DNA of 64,000 nucleotides from Streptomyces sp. NBS 14/10 (GTDB lineage: Bacteria; Actinomycetota; Actinomycetes; Streptomycetales; Streptomycetaceae). Each line of letters starts with the position of its first letter. Position 1 is the stretch's first letter. Position numbers and translations under genes: made by a program. Below, piece by piece: positions 16,157 to 23,953 of this stretch. Location of the stretch: positions 437,839-501,838 of the forward strand of contig NZ_NCSM01000007.1 of the NCBI RefSeq assembly GCF_002224125.1. The letters are read 5' to 3'. The notes under the pieces are model-generated. The model did not search any database. It saw only the letters and a list, made by a program, of their open reading frames with translations, and had not been told where the DNA came from.

Positions 16157-16785
16157 GTGCCGACGGCCGCTGCCGCCCCCTGTCCTTGGTCGTCACCCCA
16201 GGACAACGGGCGGACTGCACGCGGTTCGTGCCGGTGCTGGAGAAGATCCGCGTTCCCCGAATCGGGCCGGGCAGACCCCGCAAGAAGCCCGACAGCGTCG
16301 CGGCAGACAAGGGGTACAGCAACGGCCCCTGCCGCGACTACCTGCGGCGACGGGGCATCCGGCACACGATTCCGGAGAAGATCGACAGCCAGGCCGCCCG
16401 CCTGCGCAGGGGATCACGAGGCGGGCGCCCGCCGGGCTTCGACGAGAAGCGGTACAAGAAACGCAACACCGTCGAACGGGCCATCAACAGACTCAAGAAC
16501 TCCCGAGCGGTAGCCACCCGGTATGACAAGCGCGGCTATGTCTTCCTCGGCACCGTCACGGCAGCAGCCGTAGCGAGGCCGTCGGCTCCGGGCCCTTCGG
16601 CCAGAAGATCAGGCGCTGACATAGCCCCTTGGGCACCCAAAAGCCCGATCCAACATCTCCAAGACCTGGGCGAGCTCAGCGTCGTCGGCATAGTCCGCGT
16701 CCATGATCTTCCGCACCATCGAAACGGTAGTCTCGCGAGCCATCACCACTGCAGTCACCCCTTTCAAGGGAAGGGGAGCCTATAG
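16105..16785 (+). CDS. IS5-family transposase, C-terminal part (orfB, -1 frame)
   Basis: Continues the DDE transposase from GLGRSRGGFTSKIHLSADG, with the second Asp in VAADKGYSNGP and the Glu in KKRNTVERAINRLKN. The family normally ends just after the GYVFLGTVTAAAV segment; here the frame instead runs on for about 70 codons antisense through an inserted gene remnant. It has no start codon of its own with a ribosome site. Confidence 0.75.
   Translation, partial: GEGLGRSRGGFTSKIHLSADGRCRPLSLVVTPGQRADCTRFVPVLEKIRVPRIGPGRPRKKPDSVAADKGYSNGPCRDYLRRRGIRHTIPEKIDSQAARLRRGSRGGRPPGFDEKRYKKRNTVERAINRLKNSRAVATRYDKRGYVFLGTVTAAAVARPSAPGPSARRSGADIAPWAPKSPIQHLQDLGELSVVGIVRVHDLPHHRNGSLASHHHCSHPFQGKGSL
16557..16743 (-). 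pseudogene. Broken immunity-like gene (colicin-E9-immunity-like family) inside the IS
   Basis: From ATG 16743 on the minus strand: MARETTVSMVRKIMDADYAD then LDRAFGCPRGYVSA and a stop at 16609. This matches small actinobacterial proteins annotated as E9imm-like peptides, in which the sequence continues S-D-LIFWP. Here one missing base (AGCGCCTG instead of AGCGACCTG) causes the stop, and LIFWPKGPEPTA follows in the next frame. It is therefore a frameshifted remnant, cut at the transposase junction. The family call is from memory of the motif. Confidence 0.5.
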
Positions 16786-16907
16786 CGACTCACATGATCG
16801 GCCGGACAGTTCCAGGCGGCCCGCAGCGCGGCAAAGGACTCAACGCTGTCAGGGTGACCAAGGACGGTCCGGCTCTCCACCGACCCTGGCACCCAAGAGC
16901 CCGCGGG

Positions 16908-17444
16908 CTATTCCGGCAGGGCCCGCACGCGGCCGATGTCGCAGACCATCGCCCCGATCGTCGTCTTCATATTGCGGCGCAGCTGGTCCAGCCGCCCCTG
17001 AAGGATCGCCGTGGCGTTGGCGGGGTCGGCGCGTACGGCCGCGCGGGCTCCGCTGTCGCCCGGGCCGTGGGTGAATGACTGGCGGACCACCGTCTGGTCG
17101 GGGCGCACGGCGGGGCGCAGGTTGTAGCGCCAGGTGGCGAAGGGTTCGTGGGTTTCCGGGGCACCGCCGTATACGTCCCAGCCGAACGCGTAAGGCGGAT
17201 CGGCGGCGTTGACCACGCACAGCACCTGTGTGACCAACCCGTTCGGGAATCGATTGCGGGCTTCGTACCGCGCGCCGACCTCGGGTGCGGTCCAGCCGTC
17301 CAGCCAGGCCGCGTAGGTGCACTCCGGGCTCCACTCGCCGAGGCGCGAGAGGTCCGTGATCGCGGCCCAGAGCTCGTCGACGGTCAGGTCGACGAGCAGT
17401 TCCACTTCGGTGTGGGCGCCGGTGACTCCATAGTCCTCATCCAT
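16908..17444 (-). CDS. SRPBCC-family (polyketide cyclase/dehydrase-like) protein
   Basis: 178-aa START/SRPBCC-fold protein with the typical opening [20 protein letters not shown], then [16 protein letters not shown] and a long C-terminal helix ([20 protein letters not shown]). These helix-grip proteins bind hydrophobic ligands; the role is unknown. The IS right end lies 94 nt downstream of its stop, so the gene is intact. It is divergent from the DUF1801-like gene. Confidence 0.82.
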   Translation of the reverse strand: MDEDYGVTGAHTEVELLVDLTVDELWAAITDLSRLGEWSPECTYAAWLDGWTAPEVGARYEARNRFPNGLVTQVLCVVNAADPPYAFGWDVYGGAPETHEPFATWRYNLRPAVRPDQTVVRQSFTHGPGDSGARAAVRADPANATAILQGRLDQLRRNMKTTIGAMVCDIGRVRALPE

Positions 17445-17644
17445 GTTTGGGTAGACCGGGCGGGTGCCGAAAACTCATCGCGACCCGGCGAGTGCCACCA
17501 GTTCGTCATCGCCACAGGACGGCCGTGGGCCGACCGATCAGTTTTGGAGAAGCCACGCACGTCAGCGGCTCCCTAAGATCGAAATCGCCCCGCAGAACAG
17601 CGAAACAGCAGAACAGCGGGGGCACCGACCGGAGGGAGACCGAA

Positions 17645-18070
17645 ATGAGCGACACCGAGTTCACGGCCGAGGAGCGCGCCGCGATGAAGGAGCGTGGCCG
17701 GGAGGTGAAGGCGGCCCGCCGAGGCTCCGCCAAGGCGGACGGCACGAGCGAGGTGCTGGCGAAGATCGCCGAGATGGAGGCGGGCGACCGCGCCCTGGCC
17801 GAGCGGATCCACGCCGTCGTCACGGCGGCGGCGCCGGAGCTCACGCCCAAGCTCTGGTACGGGATGCCCGCGTACGCGAAGAACGGCAAGGTGCTCTGCT
17901 TCTTCCAGTGCGCCGCGAAGTTCAAGGCCCGCTACTCCACCCTCGGCTTCAGCGACCAGGCGAACCTGGACGAGGGCGCGATGTGGCCGTCCTCGTACGC
18001 GCTGACCGGGGAACTGACGGCCGGCGACGAGGCACGGATCTCCGAACTGGTGAAGCGGGCGGTGAGCTGA
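17645..18070 (+). CDS. DUF1801-type protein (YdhG/frataxin-like fold)
   Basis: 141-aa protein with a charged N-terminal helix and the DUF1801 core: [58 protein letters not shown]. Start ATG 17645 is preceded by GGAGGGAG. Homologs have been linked to iron handling (Fra-like) but the role is not settled. It is a single gene; the 200 nt upstream contain short CAGAACAGCG repeats. Confidence 0.82.
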   Translation: MSDTEFTAEERAAMKERGREVKAARRGSAKADGTSEVLAKIAEMEAGDRALAERIHAVVTAAAPELTPKLWYGMPAYAKNGKVLCFFQCAAKFKARYSTLGFSDQANLDEGAMWPSSYALTGELTAGDEARISELVKRAVS

Positions 18071-18166
18071 CCCCCTGTAAAGTGCCCGCACCTAGGGCGT
18101 TTTGACAAAGCGACTGGTGGTCGGCTCGCCCTGGACCGTGATGGGGACCAGACGGGGGTGGCCGTG

Positions 18167-20197
18167 ATGGGGAACGCGCAGCCGGGCCAGTTGATCGGAG
18201 GCCGCTATCGGCTGGTCTCCGACCTTGGTTCGGGAGGATTCGGGCGGGTCTGGAAGGCTCACGACGAGACCCTGCGCGTCGACGTGGCGGTCAAGGAGCT
18301 GCGGCTGCCCCAAGCGGTGTCCGAAGCAGAGCAGGTCGAACGGCTGGCGCGCGCCGCGCGTGAGGCCCGCAACGCCGCCCAGCTGCGCAACCACCCGAAC
18401 ATCGTCGCGGTCCACGATGTCGTCATCGACGACGATCGCCCCTGGATCGTCATGCAACTGGTCGACGGCTGCTCGCTGAAGGAGCGTCTCGACGCGCAGG
18501 GAACGCTGTCGGTGGAGGAGGCCACGAAGGTCGCCGAGCGGCTGCTGCACGCCCTCGGCGCGGCACACGACGCGGGGATCGTGCATCGCGACGTCAAGCC
18601 GGCCAACGTCATGATGGCCGAGGACGGCGAGGTCCTGCTCACCGACTTCGGGATCGCGGTCCACCATTCCGACACCTCCCTGACCGACACGGGGGCGGTC
18701 ATCGGCTCAGTGGAGTACATGGCCCCCGAGCGGCTGCGCGGCACCGACGGGCTGGCCTCCAGCGACCTGTTCTCCCTCGGGGTGACGCTGTTCCAGGCCA
18801 TGGAGGGCGTCTCGCCGTTTCACCGCGACACCCGCATCGGATCGCAGACCGCCGTCCTGTTCGAGCAGGCGCCACCGCCCCGGCGGGCCGGACGGCTCGC
18901 ACCGCTCATCACGGGGCTCATGGACAAGGACCCGAACCAGCGCCCGACCATCGCGGCGGCCCTGGCCTCGCTCCGTGCACCACAGGCGGACCTGACCACG
19001 CGAACCGCCACTCGCCGCTTGCCCGAGACCGTCACTATCACCTCCGGGTCCACCACTACCACTTCACACCCCCGGCGCAGGACAGGGGCGCTCGTCGCTG
19101 CAGGCGCCTTGGTTTTGGCCTGCGTCGTGACCGGCCTGGTACTGAAGTGGCCGTTCGGGGATTCCGACGGCAAGGCCGCCGATAAGAACGTGGGCACCAG
19201 TACCCATGGCGGCGCGATTGGCCTGGCGATGCCGACCAAGTCCTCCGAGCGGTGGACAGCCGACGGCGACGCCATGAAGAAGCAGTTCGAGGCCAAGGGC
19301 TACAAGGTCGACCTGCAGTACGGCAACAACGACGTCCGCCAGCAGGTCTCGCAGATCGAGAGCATGATCGCCAAGGGTTCCAAGCTGCTGGTGGTCGCCC
19401 CGATCGACGTCGCCGCGCTGACAGGCGTGCTGGAACGTGCCAAGGACGCGGGCATCGGGGTCATCTCGTACGACCGGCTGCTGCTGGACACCGACGCGGT
19501 CGACTACTACGTCGCCTTCGACAGCTTCAAGGTCGGGCAGCTGGAGGGCGGTTACATCGTCCACAAGCTGGGGCTCGACAGGGGCGAGAAGGGCCCGTTC
19601 AACATTGAGCTGTTCGCCGGTTCGAGCGACGACAACAACACCCGGTACTTCTTCAACGGGGCGATGAGCGAGCTCAAGCCGTACATCGACAAGCACCGGC
19701 TCGTGGTCCGCAGCGGCCAGACCGAACTCAACGAGCTCACGACCGAGCGCTGGGACGGCGCTGCCGCCCAGACGCGGATGAACGACCTTCTGGTCGGGTC
19801 GTACACCGAGGCCAGGGTCGACGCGGTGCTCTCGCCGTACGACGGCATGTCCCTCGGCATCCTCTCCGCGCTCAAGGCCGCCGGCTACGGCACCGGGAGT
19901 CGGCCGTATCCGATCGTCACCGGGCAGGACGCGGAGCTCCCCTCGGTCAAGTCGATCATCAAGAACGAGCAGGCACAGACCGTCCTCAAGGACACCCGCA
20001 AGCTCGCCAGGGCCGCCGTGCGGATGGGCCTCGTGATGCTGACGGGTGGCAAGCCGAAGGTCAACGACACCACGTCGTACGACAACAAGGAGAAGGTGGT
20101 CCCGTCCTATCTGCTCCAGCCGGTGAACATCGACAAGTCCAACACCCGGATTCTGACGGACGAGGGCTACTACACCGCGGCCCAGCTGGGACAGTAG
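18167..20197 (+). CDS. Receptor-like Ser/Thr kinase with extracellular ChvE-like sugar-binding domain
   Basis: 676-aa fusion. Residues 12-275 form a Hanks kinase (GSGGFGRVWKA, HRDVKPANV with Asp142, DFG, GSVEYMAPERL). A Thr-rich linker and one membrane helix (about 307-327, LVAAGALVLACVVTGLVLKW) lead to a 330-residue type-1 periplasmic-binding-protein domain of the ChvE/XylF sort: GLAMPTKSSERWTADGDAMK, VDLQYGNNDVRQQVSQIESM, GVISYDRLLLDTDAVDYYVA, ending GYYTAAQLGQ. It should phosphorylate proteins in response to an extracellular sugar. ATG 18167 is chosen over GTG 18158 from the GGGGGTGG spacing. No transporter genes adjoin it. Confidence 0.9.
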   Translation: MGNAQPGQLIGGRYRLVSDLGSGGFGRVWKAHDETLRVDVAVKELRLPQAVSEAEQVERLARAAREARNAAQLRNHPNIVAVHDVVIDDDRPWIVMQLVDGCSLKERLDAQGTLSVEEATKVAERLLHALGAAHDAGIVHRDVKPANVMMAEDGEVLLTDFGIAVHHSDTSLTDTGAVIGSVEYMAPERLRGTDGLASSDLFSLGVTLFQAMEGVSPFHRDTRIGSQTAVLFEQAPPPRRAGRLAPLITGLMDKDPNQRPTIAAALASLRAPQADLTTRTATRRLPETVTITSGSTTTTSHPRRRTGALVAAGALVLACVVTGLVLKWPFGDSDGKAADKNVGTSTHGGAIGLAMPTKSSERWTADGDAMKKQFEAKGYKVDLQYGNNDVRQQVSQIESMIAKGSKLLVVAPIDVAALTGVLERAKDAGIGVISYDRLLLDTDAVDYYVAFDSFKVGQLEGGYIVHKLGLDRGEKGPFNIELFAGSSDDNNTRYFFNGAMSELKPYIDKHRLVVRSGQTELNELTTERWDGAAAQTRMNDLLVGSYTEARVDAVLSPYDGMSLGILSALKAAGYGTGSRPYPIVTGQDAELPSVKSIIKNEQAQTVLKDTRKLARAAVRMGLVMLTGGKPKVNDTTSYDNKEKVVPSYLLQPVNIDKSNTRILTDEGYYTAAQLGQ

Positions 20198-20222
20198 GCG
20201 CCCGACTGCGCACCGGCCGCCA

Positions 20223-21008
20223 TCACCCGGCCAGCCACTGGTCGTACGCCAGCTTGCAGACCAGCGAGACCACGACGACCACCAGGACCCCCCGTACGAA
20301 CCCGCTCCCCCGCTTGAGCGCCATCCGCGCGCCCAGCATCCCGCCGCCCAGGTTGAAGAGCGCGAGCAGCGCCGCCATGCGCCACAGGACCGTGCCCTGG
20401 ACGGCGAAGGTGACCAGCGCGCCGAAGTTGGTGCAGACGTTGACGACCTTGGCCGTGGCGGAGGCCGTGACCAGGTTCATATGGAGGGTGGCGACGAGGG
20501 CGATGACGAGGAAGGTGCCGGTGCCGGGGCCGATGAGGCCGTCGTAGAAGCCGATGCCGAGGCCGATGGCGAGGATCGCGGCCAGGACCCGCTGCCTCGT
20601 CAGGGGCTCCGCGGGGGCCGGGGCGGTGCCGAAGGCCGGGCGGAGCAGGACGAACGCGAGGACGGCCAGCAGGACCACCATGATCAGCGGACGCAGCACG
20701 CCACTGTTGATACCGGAGGCGAGGAACGCGCCCGTGAGGGAGCCGGCGACGGCGGCGGCGCCGATACGCGTGGCGAGCCGTATGTCGAGCGGGGTCTTGC
20801 GGGTGTACGTGATGGCGGCACCGGTCGTGCCGACGATGGCGATCGCCTTGTTGGTGCCGAGGATGTAGGTGGGCTGGTAGTGCGGCAGTCCGACCAGCAT
20901 GGCGGGCAGCAGCAGGAGGCCCCCGCCTCCTACTACGGCGTCGATCCAGCCGGCACCAGCCGCGGCCAGGCAGAGCAGGAGCAACGTCACCAGCGGTATG
21001 TCAGGCAT
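20223..21008 (-). CDS. TSUP-family membrane transporter (TauE/SafE, sulfite exporter type)
   Basis: 261-aa polytopic membrane protein with about eight helices. It has the TSUP N-terminal motif GWIDAVVGGGGLLLLPAMLV and the repeat FYDGLIGPGTGTFLVIALVA. The family moves sulfite, sulfoacetate or other organosulfur anions; the substrate is unknown here. ATG 21008 fits the first membrane helix; the frame upstream is non-coding. It is convergent with the kinase gene, with 25 nt between stops. Confidence 0.88.
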   Translation of the reverse strand: MPDIPLVTLLLLCLAAAGAGWIDAVVGGGGLLLLPAMLVGLPHYQPTYILGTNKAIAIVGTTGAAITYTRKTPLDIRLATRIGAAAVAGSLTGAFLASGINSGVLRPLIMVVLLAVLAFVLLRPAFGTAPAPAEPLTRQRVLAAILAIGLGIGFYDGLIGPGTGTFLVIALVATLHMNLVTASATAKVVNVCTNFGALVTFAVQGTVLWRMAALLALFNLGGGMLGARMALKRGSGFVRGVLVVVVVSLVCKLAYDQWLAG

Positions 21009-21127
21009 GGGCAGGAGCCTATGGCGGCCCGGAAACCCGTACGGACGCAGCCCCTCCAGGCGCGGAGCAGGGAGACGACCGCCGGCCACCGCCCGGGTCC
21101 GGCGGTCGTCGTGGGTGCGGAGTCGCG

Positions 21128-21589
21128 CTACTTCTTCTCGGACAGAATGATCACGCATCCCTTGCCGGGCTTACCGGGCTTGGCGGGCTTGGCGGGACCG
21201 TGCGAGGTGATCTTCACGTCCGAGGGGACGCCCTCGATCACGACGACCTTGCACTTACCCGGCTTGCCCGGCTTCCCCGGGATGGCGATGACGGGGCACT
21301 TCCCTTTCTCGCCGACGGCGATTGACGTGGCGGCGGCCTTCCCTGTGGCCGACTTGCTGGACACCCTCGGCTCACCGGGCTTGGCGGGCTTGGCGGGCTT
21401 GGCCACGATCACACAGATCTTGTGCCCCTTGACGACCTTCGTGGCGGCGCTCGCCGTCGAGGTGGCGTGCGACGGGCCGGCGGCCGAAGCGGAGGTCACG
21501 GCCCCCAGGGTCAGGACGCCGACCGCCGCGGCGAGCGCGACGCCTCGGCGCCTCGTGGCGGTGGAGCGGGGCTGAGGCTGAGTAGGCAC
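21128..21589 (-). CDS. Secreted protein with KPGKPG / KPAKPG repeats
   Basis: 153-aa exported protein. GTG 21589 is set by AAGGAG 7 nt upstream. A Tat/Sec-like signal (TATRRRGVALAAAVGVLTLG, cut after SASA) is followed by a short domain with three cysteines placed as KICVIV, KCPVIA and KCKVVV. These strands alternate with Lys/Pro/Gly tracts (AKPAKPGEP, GKPGKPGK, AKPAKPGKPGK) reminiscent of collagen-like low complexity. The last Cys lies in GCVIILSEKK. It is divergent from a two-component system across a 39-bp palindrome, so it may be a target of that system. No family is recognised. Confidence 0.65.
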   Translation of the reverse strand: MPTQPQPRSTATRRRGVALAAAVGVLTLGAVTSASAAGPSHATSTASAATKVVKGHKICVIVAKPAKPAKPGEPRVSSKSATGKAAATSIAVGEKGKCPVIAIPGKPGKPGKCKVVVIEGVPSDVKITSHGPAKPAKPGKPGKGCVIILSEKK

Positions 21590-21666
21590 AAGTGTCTCCT
21601 TAGTCAACTGAGTTGGACTCCGACAGATCGCTCGATCCGTCGGTGCACCCACCGTGGCCTACCGTC

Positions 21667-21705
21667 GCTGAGTCCTCGCTGAAGGCGCTTCAGCGGAGAC
21701 TCAGC
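21667..21705. promoter_or_regulatory. 39-bp imperfect palindrome between a secreted protein gene and a two-component system
   Basis: GCTGAGTC..CGCTGAAG pairs with CTTCAGCG..GACTCAGC, i.e. two 8-bp arms on each side with a 2-nt mismatch between them. It lies 22 bp before the response-regulator start. It is a likely binding site for the OmpR-type regulator or an autoregulatory element. Confidence 0.6.
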
Positions 21706-21727
21706 TTGTGCGTGCCATGCTGCTCGC

Positions 21728-22405
21728 GTGCGCATTCTCGTGGTGGAAGACGACGCCCGGCTCCGCGAACTCCTCAAGGAAGGCCTGGAGCAGGAGGGTT
21801 TCACCGTCGAGACGGCCGGTGACGGGCGCGGTGGCCTGGGGCTGGCCCTGTCCACCGGGTACGCGGCGATCGTGCTGGATGTGATGCTGCCCGGGCTGTC
21901 CGGCTATCAGGTCTGCTCCCGGCTGCGGGAGGCCGGCGTCTGGACGCCGATCCTGATGCTGACCGCCAAGGACGGCGAGTACGACGAGGCCGACGGGCTC
22001 GACGTCGGCGCGGACGACTATCTCACCAAGCCGTTCTCCTTCGTCGTCCTGATCGCGCGGATACGGGCCCTGGTGCGGCGCGGCGGCCTGGACCGGCCCG
22101 AGGTGCTGGAGCTGGGCGATCTGCGGCTGGAGCCGGCGGCCCTGGCCTGCAGCCGGGGGAAGGACAGCGTCACGCTGACGGCCAAGGAGTTCGCCGTACT
22201 GGAGTGCCTGGCCCGCCGCGCCGGACAGGTGGTCTCCAAGACCGAGATCGTGCACACGGTGTGGGACACCGCCTACGAGGGCGGGGCCAATCTCGTCGAG
22301 GTCTACATCAGAGCCCTGCGCCGGAAGATCGACGTGCCGTACGGCAGGCAGGCGATCCGCACGATACGGGGCGCGGGATATCTGCTGGCCCGCGACGGGG
22401 GGTGA
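21728..22405 (+). CDS. OmpR-family response regulator
   Basis: 225-aa two-component regulator. The receiver domain (1-115) has the acidic pair ED (residues 7-8), phospho-Asp in VLDVMLPG (about residue 51), Thr/Ala in MLTAKD and Lys in TKPF. The winged-helix DNA-binding domain (about 128-222) has VTLTAKEFAVLECLARR and ALRRKIDVPYGRQAIRTIRG ending in GAGYLL. GTG 21728 is the first codon of the conserved RILVVEDD. The histidine-kinase gene begins 7 nt after its stop, so they form an operon. Confidence 0.93.
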   Translation: MRILVVEDDARLRELLKEGLEQEGFTVETAGDGRGGLGLALSTGYAAIVLDVMLPGLSGYQVCSRLREAGVWTPILMLTAKDGEYDEADGLDVGADDYLTKPFSFVVLIARIRALVRRGGLDRPEVLELGDLRLEPAALACSRGKDSVTLTAKEFAVLECLARRAGQVVSKTEIVHTVWDTAYEGGANLVEVYIRALRRKIDVPYGRQAIRTIRGAGYLLARDGG

Positions 22406-22412
22406 GGGCGGC

Positions 22413-23861
22413 ATGAGCCCGCTGACAGGGATGAGCGTCCGCGCCAAGGCCACGTCGGCCGCCGCCGGGACCGTCGCTCTCGCGATCGCACTGTGCATGC
22501 TGGCCCTGGTGCTGGCCCTCCAGCAGAACCTGCGCGACAGCGCGAAGGTGGACGCCAAACAGGCCGCCATCAGCGTCAAGACCCAACTGGCCACGTCCTG
22601 GGAGATGAAGAAGGCTGACAAGGTGGTGGTCGTCACGCCCCAATCGGTGATCATCAAGGACACGGCGGGACGGGTGATCAACTCCGCACCTCCGGTGCAC
22701 GTTCCGATAGACGGCAAGGCGGGCACCGCCGCACCCGCCGCACCCGCCGTGGGCGCCCACACGCCGTACAGCGTGTCCGTCGCCCCCTCGACCACCGCCG
22801 TCGACAACGCCACCCGGCTGCTGCTGCGCCAGGTCGCCCCCGCGGCGGCCGGGCTCGTACTGTTCGTGGCCGCGCTCACCTGGCTGCTGGTCGGCCGTGC
22901 GCTGCGCCCGGTGGCCGCCATACGGGAGGAGTTCACCGAGATCACCGAGCGCGCTCTGCACCGCCGGGTCCCGGTGTCCAAGGCGCGCGACGAGATCTCC
23001 CGGCTGGCGCGGACGATGAACGCCACGCTGGACCGGCTGCATCAGGCCATGACCCGGCAGCGCCAGTTCGTCGCGGACGCCTCCCACGAACTGCGCAGCC
23101 CCATCGCGGCCGTACGGGCCCAGCTCGAACTCGCCCTGGCCCGCCCCTCGCGGACGGACTGGCCGACCGCCGTGCACAAGGCCCTCCAGGACACCGAACG
23201 CCTCCAGGCCGTCGCCTCCGACCTGCTGCTGCTCGCCAGGCTCGACGCCCAGGAGGCGCCGCCCCGGGCCCCGGTGGACCTCGCGGCGCTGGCGGCCGAG
23301 GAGGTACGGCGGCACCCCGGCACGGTGGTGGAGTATGCGGAGTCGGGGTGCGCGGACACGTCCGACGCGGACACCTGCGACGCGGACGCGCCCGGCGCGG
23401 ACACCTCCGACGCGCGCACCTCCGACGGAGACGCGTCCGACGGGGGCGCCGGACCGGCCACCGCCGTCGTCGCCGCCGTCGTCGTGCACGGCAGCCGCGT
23501 ACAGCTCTCCCGGCTGCTCACCAACCTCACCGACAACGCCCGCAGACACGCCCGCGCGACCGTCTCGGTCGGTGTCGCGGTCCGCGACGGCATGGTCGAG
23601 CTCTCCGTGGACGACGACGGCCCCGGCATCCCCGAAGCCGACCGCGAGCGCGTCTTCGAGCGCTTCACCCGGCTGGACGACGCCCGCGCCCGGCAGGACG
23701 GCGGCACCGGCCTCGGCCTCGCGATCGCCAAGGACATCGCGCACGCCCACGGCGGGACCCTGACCCTCCACACCAGCCCTCGGGGAGGGGCCCGGGTGCT
23801 GCTCCGACTGCCTGCGACTGCCTGCGACTGCCTGCGACTGCCTGCGCGACTGCCGTTGTGA
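22413..23861 (+). CDS. Sensor histidine kinase, partner of the preceding regulator
   Basis: 482-aa membrane kinase. Two membrane helices (about 14-36 and 142-164) flank a short extracellular loop; a HAMP follows, then the H-box DASHELRSPIAAVRAQLE (His225), N-box NLTDNARRHA, and G-boxes DDDGPGIP and GTGLGLAIAKDI. Oddities: a 35-residue Asp/Thr/Ala/Cys low-complexity insert (SDADTCDADAPGADTSDART) between H- and N-boxes, and a C-terminus made of a 10-bp tandem DNA repeat (LRLPATACDCLRLPARLPL). It phosphorylates the response regulator; the signal is unknown. Confidence 0.92.
   Translation: MSPLTGMSVRAKATSAAAGTVALAIALCMLALVLALQQNLRDSAKVDAKQAAISVKTQLATSWEMKKADKVVVVTPQSVIIKDTAGRVINSAPPVHVPIDGKAGTAAPAAPAVGAHTPYSVSVAPSTTAVDNATRLLLRQVAPAAAGLVLFVAALTWLLVGRALRPVAAIREEFTEITERALHRRVPVSKARDEISRLARTMNATLDRLHQAMTRQRQFVADASHELRSPIAAVRAQLELALARPSRTDWPTAVHKALQDTERLQAVASDLLLLARLDAQEAPPRAPVDLAALAAEEVRRHPGTVVEYAESGCADTSDADTCDADAPGADTSDARTSDGDASDGGAGPATAVVAAVVVHGSRVQLSRLLTNLTDNARRHARATVSVGVAVRDGMVELSVDDDGPGIPEADRERVFERFTRLDDARARQDGGTGLGLAIAKDIAHAHGGTLTLHTSPRGGARVLLRLPATACDCLRLPARLPL
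23801..23852. repeat. 10-bp tandem repeat at the 3' end of the histidine kinase gene
   Basis: The unit CCTGCGACTG is repeated exactly three times (23811-23840), with partial copies on both sides (CTCCGACTG before, CCTGCGCGACTG after). As 10 is not a multiple of 3, any gain or loss of one unit changes the C-terminal frame of the kinase. Confidence 0.85.
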
Positions 23862-23953
23862 GATGAGACTTTGACAACTACCGGAACAGACTGATCGGTT
23901 GGTCAGTAGTATCTGCCCGTTCTTGGCCGCATCGCGGGTGGAGGTATACGAAG

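Larger units (their letters stand above)
15597..16813 (+). mobile_element. IS5-family insertion sequence with 24-bp terminal inverted repeats
   Basis: The left repeat GGAACCGCCCGGCCGATCAT (15597-15620) and the inverted right repeat 16790-16813 match at 22 of 24 positions. It encodes a transposase in two frames. About 190 bp beyond the transposase end hold a broken antisense immunity-like gene. No clear target duplication is seen (flanks GCGCTA and AGGCGG). Fragments of the same family occur at 12840, 37980 and 62446. Confidence 0.88.

Noticed and set aside
23801..23852. CRISPR-like array
   Set aside because: Units are 10 bp, contiguous and without spacers; no CRISPR array or cas gene was seen in the window.
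23890..23907. ACTGATCGGTTGGTCAGT as a TetR operator before the conservon
   Set aside because: Only short imperfect arms and no TetR gene adjacent; could be chance in a promoter region.
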